Source: Ceratothoa steindachneri
Taxonomy: Eukaryota; Arthropoda; Malacostraca; Isopoda; Cymothoidae
Assembly: GCA_963969495.1 (NCBI GenBank)
Contig: OZ018330.1
Coordinates: 49,065,206 to 49,129,205, forward strand
Direction: 5' to 3'
DNA length: 64,000 nucleotides
This document shows, piece after piece, positions 56,802 to 64,000 of this stretch. Position 1 is the first letter of the stretch; the number at the start of each line of letters is the position of its first letter. Position numbers and translations under genes: made by a program. A model generated the notes under the pieces. The model searched no databases, was not told where the DNA came from, and worked only from the letters and a program-made list of their open reading frames with translations.

Positions 56802-58048
56802 GTACATCTTTCTTCTGGCCCTGTTCTACTCCTCTCCTTTCGTGTTATTAACCTTGAAATTGAAATTCTTCTATATCCTCTTTTCTTGTTTTTCAGAATG
56901 TTTGATTTAGAGTGAGATTTATATGCTTGCTATTTATTATTATTATCTCTTCCGCTCAATGTATATGCCTCCTTGGACTGATGGTTTCTTTTATCCTTTG
57001 TAAAATGAAATTAAGATATATTTAAATTTAAATTATCATTTATTTATTTTATTTAACTTAATTAATTAGGAATTTTCTTATTGTATTTCCTAATATTTTC
57101 CAGCTTTTCAAAATCTTTTTCTTTTTATGCTCCTCTAAAGGTAGGAGAAGACAAAAGAACAACATGGTCCAACTTCCGAGGCAGTTGGGGAAAGAGAGGC
57201 AATTGGCATAAGCTACAGGTATGAATCACAGTCTTTATTGTTTTAAACACTTTCTCTTCTATTTTTCTTCCTGTATTCACCACCTTTATTTTCTTATTTC
57301 CTCTAAAGTAAAATCAGACGTCCCATAACATCAGAAAGAAGGTCTGGTACCTGATTATTTGGGGTTTAAACCCATTACATAGTCATTTTCCTTTTATTTA
57401 GTGCTATTTAATTAATACTATTCACCTCAGTCATTTAGTTTTCTGATATTTAGTCCTTTGCGTGCACATATCCCATTGTTAATCATCTAAGTGCAGTGCT
57501 CCCTGGTCTAAGCTCGAGTCGACTCAGAATAAATCAACTAAGAAATGGACAAAAAACTCGTGTGGAAAAGGATACTTATTTGATCACTGCACCAGAGTGC
57601 GAGTTCTCAGAGACGATGAAAAAGAATGAAGCCCTTTGGGTAAAAGATTCAGAATAAGCCATAGAATCTAATAAAAAAACAATTCTAAACAAAATATTTA
57701 ACAGGATTATCTTGGGGAATTCATTATCACCCCCTTGAGTCCAAGATCATCGCAGGAACCCCATAGACTCTTCCCCAAAACTCAGAGGATGACTTATGTT
57801 CGTCCGATTTTAGGGCAGTTGGGGGAAACGAGTAAATAGAGAAGAACCTACGGACGACCTCGCCGCTTTTCAGACCCATGATTACCCATCAATAGCCGCG
57901 GGTTCGAACACTGATGGACTGGTCTATGTCATAGATGAAGCCCCCTTCAAGAAGAGTAGTTGGACAAGGTTCGGTGGATCCTGGGGAAAGCGAGATGACA
58001 ACAAGCAAGTCATCTCTCCGAGAAGCAACAACTGGTCCAGTCTCAGAG
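56676..58048 (+). CDS. Allatostatin-B / myoinhibitory peptide (W(X6)Wamide) precursor, 5' part
   Basis: Exons 56676-56801, 57141-57218 and 57814-58048 join in phase 0 to give 146 codons. Residues 1-28 form a signal peptide (MKHR, then hydrophobic AVATFLLGVVSLLAMW, cleavage near DSA). DKR at 46-48 frees TTWSNFRGSW (49-58), followed by GKR. Next come GNWHKLQGSW (62-71) and GKR, then a spacer of about 40 residues, KK, SSWTRFGGSW (116-125) and GKR, then SNNWSSLRG at the end. Each peptide has Trp, six residues, Trp, then Gly for C-terminal amidation and a dibasic site. Such peptides are secreted and, in arthropods, inhibit gut or muscle activity or hormone release through a G-protein-coupled receptor. 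Later exons are outside the window. Met at 56637 is an alternative start, but 56676 gives the better signal peptide. Confidence 0.92.
57141..57218 (+). CDS. Allatostatin-B exon with peptide 1 and half of peptide 2
   Basis: The acceptor is TCCTCTAAAG ending at 57140 and the donor is CAG|GTATGA at 57219. It encodes VGEDKR, TTWSNFRGSWGKR and GNWHKLQ (26 codons). The second peptide is cut by the intron before its final Gly-Ser-Trp. Confidence 0.9.
57814..58048 (+). CDS. Allatostatin-B exon completing peptide 2, with peptide 3 and the start of peptide 4
   Basis: The acceptor is CCGATTTTAG ending at 57813, and the donor is probably AGAG|GTCAGA at 58049. The exon opens with GSWGKR, exactly what GNWHKLQ in the previous exon needs. 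An acidic spacer (EEPTDDLAAF) follows, then FKK, SSWTRFGGSWGKR, DDNKQVISPR and SNNWSSLRG. If the donor were not used, the frame would run to a stop at 58060-58062 without a second Trp, which is less likely. Confidence 0.9.
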
Positions 58049-58062
58049 GTCAGACAATTTAA

Positions 58063-59607
58063 CGGTTTTTTAGGCCTATGTTGGAAGAAGAGAGAGTTAA
58101 TTAAATTTAATTAATCTTGTACGTCATCTAAGGTTTGGAATGTGTAAATTAATACGTATTCTGGAGCATTTGAAATTCTGTGTATGATTTTGCGAGAACC
58201 CACCAGTTAATCTCCGCAAGCAGCTAATGGATGCGCTTCTTGAGCATATTGTACTGATGACTCCTCACCCCCACCCCCCTCTGTTTAAACTCTTGGTTTC
58301 AACTGGTATACTCGATGTTCCCCTTATCATGTTTTCAGTGATGTCAATATATTTCTTCCGGTTTGCTTCGAACTAATGATACGTCTATTTGTATAGTAGC
58401 GCGGCGAGTTTGTATGCCAGTGGCTCATATGCTCTGCTTGACTCGTTCTTTATGGGGAGTCACGATGGCCGAGTCGACTGAAGCCGCAAGTACACTGGTC
58501 CCAATGACGCAGAGAAGGTGCTCGAAATTCAGTGAACGCTCTCTTCGTTCTTTATTTTTCATTTTCATTCTTACACCCATCTATCTACAATACCATCTTC
58601 TGTCCAATTTATGTAATTATGAATTCCCTTTGTGCAGGGAAGTTTGATTTTGATAAGATTTACCACCCATATTTTATCTGTATTTGGATTTATCCAGCTG
58701 AAAAAAAGTGATGCACGGAATAAAAAAAACACATTAAAAGTGAATTCAATAAGGAAAATAATCCTGCTTGAGGCAAACCTCATGCTTATGTGTTGGGAAG
58801 TGGAAAACGCCTTGAAAAATTCCTAAAAAACATTCATAGTAGTCCATCGCCCCACCGCCCCACCCCTCAAGTAAATGTATGTATGGCTTGTTGATGATTT
58901 TGGACTTTAATATCTGAAATATTATTAGCATTTGTATTAAATCCTTTTCGTATTTATATAATCAAAGTTGTCCTGTCAGCAGTTTTGTAAAGAAAATCAC
59001 ATTAGTAAAAAGAGAACTATTAGAATTTCGAGACATGGGTATAAAGATGATGTATAACAGCTTCTACGTAACTAACTTTTTAAAACAAGGCCCAGGGGCA
59101 AATTATCCTCAAATTAGGCTTTATTTTATTTTCATCTTTTTTTAAATGCATGGCCCCATCTAGTGACAGCCACCCCCCAATTAGGAAAGCGAGCTTTCAT
59201 CTTCTGTTAATTTGAACCTCAAAACCTTCCGTCGCCATAAACGACACTCACTTAACTGAGCTTCTTCAAACTGCTTTGACATCATACCAACCAGATTTAA
59301 AAGCAATAACTACACAAAGGAAGTCTAAACCAAAATCCTTTAGTTTATGTTGTATTTTTCATAAAAAAATATCGTTTTCGAATTTTCGGAATGTGTCGTA
59401 AGTGGCCTTTAGGAGTTAGAGAACCTGATCATTCTTACTCAGAAAGACTTTCTTACTCATCCAATATCCACTTTGTATCAATCTCTGATGATTCGTGAAA
59501 TAGCGTTCGGTTTGATAAACTAGAATTTTCAAGGAGGAGATCGGCGCACGATATTTAGCAGGGGGTTAATTTTGAGATTATTACACACCGTCGGATTTTT
59601 GGATAAT
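58063..59607. other. Probably an intron of the allatostatin-B gene
   Basis: No further W(X6)W-Gly-Lys/Arg exon was found here or up to 64000. The ORF at 58363-58647 has no recognisable domain. The sequence is otherwise AT-rich. Confidence 0.4.
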
Positions 59608-60094
<487 letters not shown>

Positions 60095-60172
60095 CTGGTA
60101 ATTGATTTGTTCTTTGGGAATCTGATATATAGCAGGAATATGAAGATCCAGGTGATCACACTAATCATTTAT

Positions 60173-60212
60173 TGGCCGGACGTTTCGGACCTTTACTAGG
60201 ACCATCTTCAGC
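60173..60212 (-). ncRNA. Hammerhead-like ribozyme motif in the Penelope-like element
   Basis: The minus strand reads GCTGAAGAT, then GGTCCT-AGTAA-AGGTCC (six pairs with one U-U mismatch), then GAAACGTCCGGCC. CUGAAGA and GAAA fit the two conserved hammerhead boxes (CUGANGA and GAAA). One extra U before the stem and the mismatch cast doubt on activity. Confidence 0.5.
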
Positions 60213-60654
60213 GACTATATCGTCTAATGAGAAGGAGAAGGAACATTAATTGATAACACTTAAAAGAATGCATTAAAAAAAAGCGGAAGAAGGCAAGTTA
60301 AAATAATAAAATTGACAATAATTAAAATTAAAGTAAAACACTAATAATATATAGAATTAAATAATATTATCCAGTGGTATTTTTAAAAAAATAATAGAAA
60401 GTGAAATTATAACAAACTGACTTGATTATCACATATTAAAAGTTACTGAAGTAAACAAAAAATAACCTATTATATTAAATTGTAAAAACACACAAAAAAA
60501 GACAAAAAAACCCGAAAACAAATCAGAATGAACAAAGGGACTGACTGACCTTTAATGTGGGAGTTGAGAAATGAACTAACTAAACATATAAAACTACTGA
60601 CAAAATTTATTCGGTTGGTCGGTTGGTTAGTTAATCTATTGAAGTGTTGGTTGG

Positions 60655-60984
60655 TTATATTGTGAATAATTTAATTGAGGAAGCGTAATTATTTAGGTTT
60701 GGATTTATTTTAATGATATATAGTGACTCTAAGATTTTCAAATCGAGAGAAGTTAAGGCTGAAGATAATATAGTAAATGAATTAGAATTAAGAGGATGAT
60801 GGTGATATTCTGAATGTTGCCTGAGGGAAGAGGCTTCAGGTTTAGAAATGGGAATACCAGTTCTATGAGACAAACCCAAGTGCTTCGCGATCCTGCAGTT
60901 GAATTGTAAGCCAGTTTGGCCTACGTAACGACTGTGGCAGGTCGTACATGTATAATTGTAAATTATACAGGATCGCAAGCCCAA
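60655..60984 (-). pseudogene. GIY-YIG endonuclease domain of the Penelope-like element
   Basis: 109 codons open. It has the Penelope-type zinc-like motif and active-site region YNYTCTTCHSRYVGQTGLQF, then NCRIAKHLGLSHRTG and HSEYHHHPLN, and the end block LKILESLYIIKINPNLNN. Canonical features (C-x2-C before YVGQT, the Arg in CRIAKH, Glu in LESLYI) are present. The fragment may therefore be the best preserved part of the element. Confidence 0.85.
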
Positions 60985-61513
60985 AGGAATTGGCTTTTTA
61001 TGGAGAAAAAAAGGAATTTAACGAGACAAGGTTGGAGTTTATACAAATGAATTGGCATTGAGGGAAATGGTTGTTGAGGGTAGAGAGAAGGAGTTTGTTA
61101 AACTCGGATGTCAAATGCTCGAGATAGGGTAGTCTAAGGAAAACCTTCTGTTTAGAAACAGTAGTAAGTAAGGGTCGAAGATAGTATATTTTGGAGAGAA
61201 ATTTGGATACTAACTGGTCGAAGATAAAATCGGGGTAATAATTAAATTTGAAGAAATCCTTTAAATAAGTCAGTTCTTCATGAAACGATATCCAGTTAGA
61301 GCATATATGGTAGGCTCTAAAAATTCAGCTTTTAATACTGGATAATTTAAACTGACTAGGAGAGCTACTAAAGAAATGTGTACCTAATCTAGAGGTGGTA
61401 GGTTTTCTGTAAATGGATGTATTGTAAGAGGAACCTGTCCGGACAACGTTGACATCCAAGAACGAGATTTTGTTGTCCTTTTCTGTTGCCATAGAAAACC
61501 TTATGTTGGGATG

Positions 61514-61918
61514 TTATTGGTTAATATAATTTAGAAATAGGGGTGCATGATCACTGTGCTTAAAAATTAGAAAACAGTCATCTATAAATCTTTTGAAAAC
61601 AATAGGCCTGAATTCTAAAGGACACTTGTCCCGCCACCGAGTTTCGTGGTGACACAAAAAGCTATTGGCAAAGGAGGGACCCAGTGGGGAACCCATAGCC
61701 ATGCCATCGTGTTGTAAATAAAGCTCATTGTTGAAAAGGAAAATAGTATCACCCGTGGCTAGCTTTAAAAGCTTGATGAAAAGTTGCTTAGTTAAACCCA
61801 ATATTTCATTCGTATTATGAAAAAGAGTATCTGAAATAATATTAATGGTTTCCTGTACTGGAACATTAGTAAATAATGAATTCACATCGATTGTGGCCAT
61901 AAAAGAAGAATTCCCCAA
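61514..61918 (-). pseudogene. RT core of the Penelope-like element
   Basis: 134 codons open. They contain the first catalytic Asp in TIDVNSLFTNVP (residues about 9-20), the QHDGMAMGSPLGPSFAN block, and the active-site Asp pair in FIDDCFLIF (residues about 114-122). The frame is broken upstream by a stop near 61940, and DNA on that side encodes the earlier RT blocks. Confidence 0.87.
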
Positions 61919-62124
61919 ACGGAGATCAACAATATATTTTTAAAAATCGAAAGAGTCACGTAAGGTGAAGTGATTGTGTGTCAAAGGATCAATAAGCGGA
62001 ACAAAAAATTTAGCTAAGTTGTAGCTTGGAGTATTAACTGCAGATAATATAGGGCGGAGAGGTATTTCATTTTTATGAGTTTAAGGTAAACCATAGATGA
62101 CCCCAGGGGATGAACCAAAAACAA

Positions 62125-64000
62125 AAAGAATTTTACAAACTATAGAAGTTGAGCTTACCGGTCTGAAAGTTATTCGGGTCCTCTTTACTTTCCTTCTTAA
62201 AAATGGGCACTGCATTAGCGTATTTCTCCAAACTCTAGTGATTTAGTATATATCTTCCCAAGAACTACTGCAATACTATCTACATCTTCTTTGAGTAACC
62301 TAGAATGAGTATTGTCTGGACCAGATGGCTTACTAGTATTTAACTCCAATATAAGCCCTTTAATTATTTCCCTGTTCACATTAATGGTATTCAACACTAC
62401 TTCCCTTGACCTAGAATTATCATCAATTAATCTATCTGGATTATATTCTGTAAATACTAAAGAAAAATGAACATTAAGAACCTCTATTATTTCCTTATCA
62501 GATTCTTTCAAAACTCCTTCATATTTAATAGGCCCTATTTTATCAGTTAGATTTGTTATTGATTCTATAATAGCTAAAGAATTTTCTTGGATATTTATTA
62601 TTATTTTGAGCTAAATTAATTTCTGCCGCCCTTTTGCTCTTCTTAATAATCTTATTTAGCTCATTTCTGGTCGACCTATAATGATTTAAATTGTCAAAAG
62701 TACTTTCTCTCCCTAATCTCTGGTATGCCCTTTTCTTCTCAGAAATTTTCCTAGCTATCTCGTGATTCCACCACAACGGCTTCCTACATTTCTTCTCAAT
62801 AGCTTTCATTGGAATACACTGTTCCTGGACTATGTTTAATATAGCTTTAAAATTGTCCCACACCTCATAAGTATTATTTCCACTGAATTATATATCCCAC
62901 CTGATCTGATTTAACAAGTTGCGTAATATATCGTAATCGCTAATATAATAATTTTAGGTTTTCGTGGAGTTTGCTGATGTTCTACCTTTCACTATTCCCA
63001 AATTAAAACGAACCATCTGATGATAAACTATTTCCCAATACTTCCCCAACACTCAATTCCTGAACCAATTGATCATCATCTGAAAGAACCAGATCTAATT
63101 ATTATTAACAAATTGAGGCAAAATATTAACCTCAAAGTATTCTATAAACTTACAACTTGCTCTATCCCTTCCTATAATATTTTCCCAGTCCACAGAATTT
63201 AAATTAAAGTCACCAAAAATAACTGTATCTACTGCACATCCTTTAGTTATTTTCCTGATCATTGGCTCATCAATACAATCAGTCCGTCCAGGTGGTCTGT
63301 AAAAGGGTCATAAGTGTATTATCCTATTTTTACTGAATCTCATATCTATCCACAGTGACTCAACTTCTCCTTGCTTTATAGAATTATTTAAATTTGAAGA
63401 ACGCTATTTCCGATATAAATAATCAACCCACCACCAGTCGTATCTCTTCTTTGACTAATGTGCATATCATAACCCTGTAGTTCAAATTCACTCACATTGT
63501 CATTTAATTTATTTCCATTAACCCATGATTCTATTACACATATTATATCTATATCTCCATCAATGATATAACTAAATAACTATCTTTCTTATTTCTAAGA
63601 CTACGAGCATTGGCATAAAGGCAACTCAGCCCCCCTATCCTTGATGCACCCCTTTTAGCCTGTATACCTTCCGCTCTATCTCCTCTGCATCTCTTTCCTT
63701 TACCTGCCCCACCATGTGCTCTTCTATTTCCCTGACCACTATTAATAACTAGTTTCCTGCCTGTAAAAACATAATGCCACTATCTAACTCCTGTCACCAC
63801 ACGTCAACCCCATCACAGCTTAGATGGAGTCCATCCAATGCATACAATGCCTTATTCTCATAAAACCCATTCCAAACATCTACAAACACTAATCCCGACT
63901 CCTCACGCAGGCCTTTCATATACTCATTCAGTCAAATTGCACGAAACAACAATTCCATCCCCACATCCAATCTTGGAAGCACACCTGAAACAACACCTTT
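62125..64000 (-). mobile_element. CR1-like LINE: SGNH-esterase end, endonuclease and start of RT
   Basis: Minus-strand order is as follows. VSGVLPRLDVG and ALYALDGLHLSCDG, the end of an SGNH-type esterase domain with DGLHL as block V, lie between 63995 and 63790. An endonuclease runs from about 63620 (LPLCQCS-like start, then ICVIESWVNGNKLNDNVSEF and YDMHISQRRDTTGGGLIIYI), with IFGDFNLNSVDW near 63215. The linker at 62863-62543 has CRKPLWWNHEIARKISEKKR. RT entry at 62511-62215 continues to about 62125 (FKK.SKEDPNNF). Many stops interrupt it. The element continues past the window edge. Confidence 0.8.

Noticed and set aside
56625..56915. The unspliced ORF starting upstream at GTG 56625 and running to 56915 as a complete protein
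   Set aside because: The last part, after the donor at 56802, is intronic. Splicing gives a signal peptide followed by in-frame neuropeptides. GTG is not a plausible start and Met at 56676 fits the signal peptide best.
57898..57912. tRNA-like T-arm sequence GCGGGTTCGAACACTG
   Set aside because: It lies inside the allatostatin-B coding exon, no matching anticodon or acceptor arms are found, and no other tRNA was recognised in the window.
58363..58647. Further allatostatin-B exon
   Set aside because: No Trp-x6-Trp-Gly-Lys/Arg motif occurs in any frame, so this ORF does not continue the precursor.

Overview
The window is nuclear DNA of an animal, almost certainly an arthropod and most likely a crustacean. 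Genes are split by introns with GT/AG borders, the DNA is AT-rich, and about twelve (TA)n arrays are present. It holds retroelements typical of marine invertebrates (Penelope-like, CR1-like, Gmr1-like), and one gene encodes W(X6)W-amide peptides of the arthropod allatostatin-B / myoinhibitory family. Nothing indicates a prokaryote, plasmid or organelle.

Two host genes can be supported, both on the + strand. (1) About 21.26-32.04 kb: three exons of a leucine-rich-repeat protein of the ribonuclease-inhibitor type. Two exons are adjacent and the terminal exon lies some 9.8 kb away across an intron filled with transposon debris. (2) 56.68-58.05 kb: the 5' half of an allatostatin-B precursor, with a signal peptide, three complete W(X6)W-Gly-Lys-Arg peptides and the start of a fourth. 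Three exons join in compatible frames and the remaining exons lie beyond the window.

Nearly everything else is mobile DNA, mostly decayed. 0-3.4 kb: a non-LTR retrotransposon with apurinic endonuclease, reverse transcriptase (RT) and C-terminal region. 4.1-8.4 kb: pieces of a CR1-like LINE, apparently split by a solo LTR. 8.4-9.6 kb: the 3' end of another LINE. 10.06-18.27 kb: an LTR retrotransposon on the minus strand with Gypsy-type proteins but integrase placed before RT (the Gmr1 arrangement), sitting inside a (TA)n array. 19.3-20.5 kb: an internally deleted LINE. 24.3-25.4 kb and 60.1-62.1 kb: Penelope-like elements with GIY-YIG endonuclease. 27.2-28.4 kb: a large inverted repeat with Penelope-like ends. 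29-36 kb: mariner and hAT/ZBED fragments. 36.4-38.7 kb: a LINE with RNase H. 39.5-41.2 kb: a nearly intact LINE RT ORF. 45.6-49.0 kb: three LINE pieces in alternating orientation. 62.1-64.0 kb: a CR1-like LINE carrying the C-terminal end of an SGNH-esterase-like domain.

The strongest structural pattern is that hairpin-plus-GAAA segments resembling Penelope hammerhead ribozymes occur at least six times. A (TA)n array lies 35-85 nt to the 3' side each time, and a perfect 83-bp palindrome of the same type is flanked by (TA)n on both sides. All calls come from reading the sequence; no database search or folding program was run.
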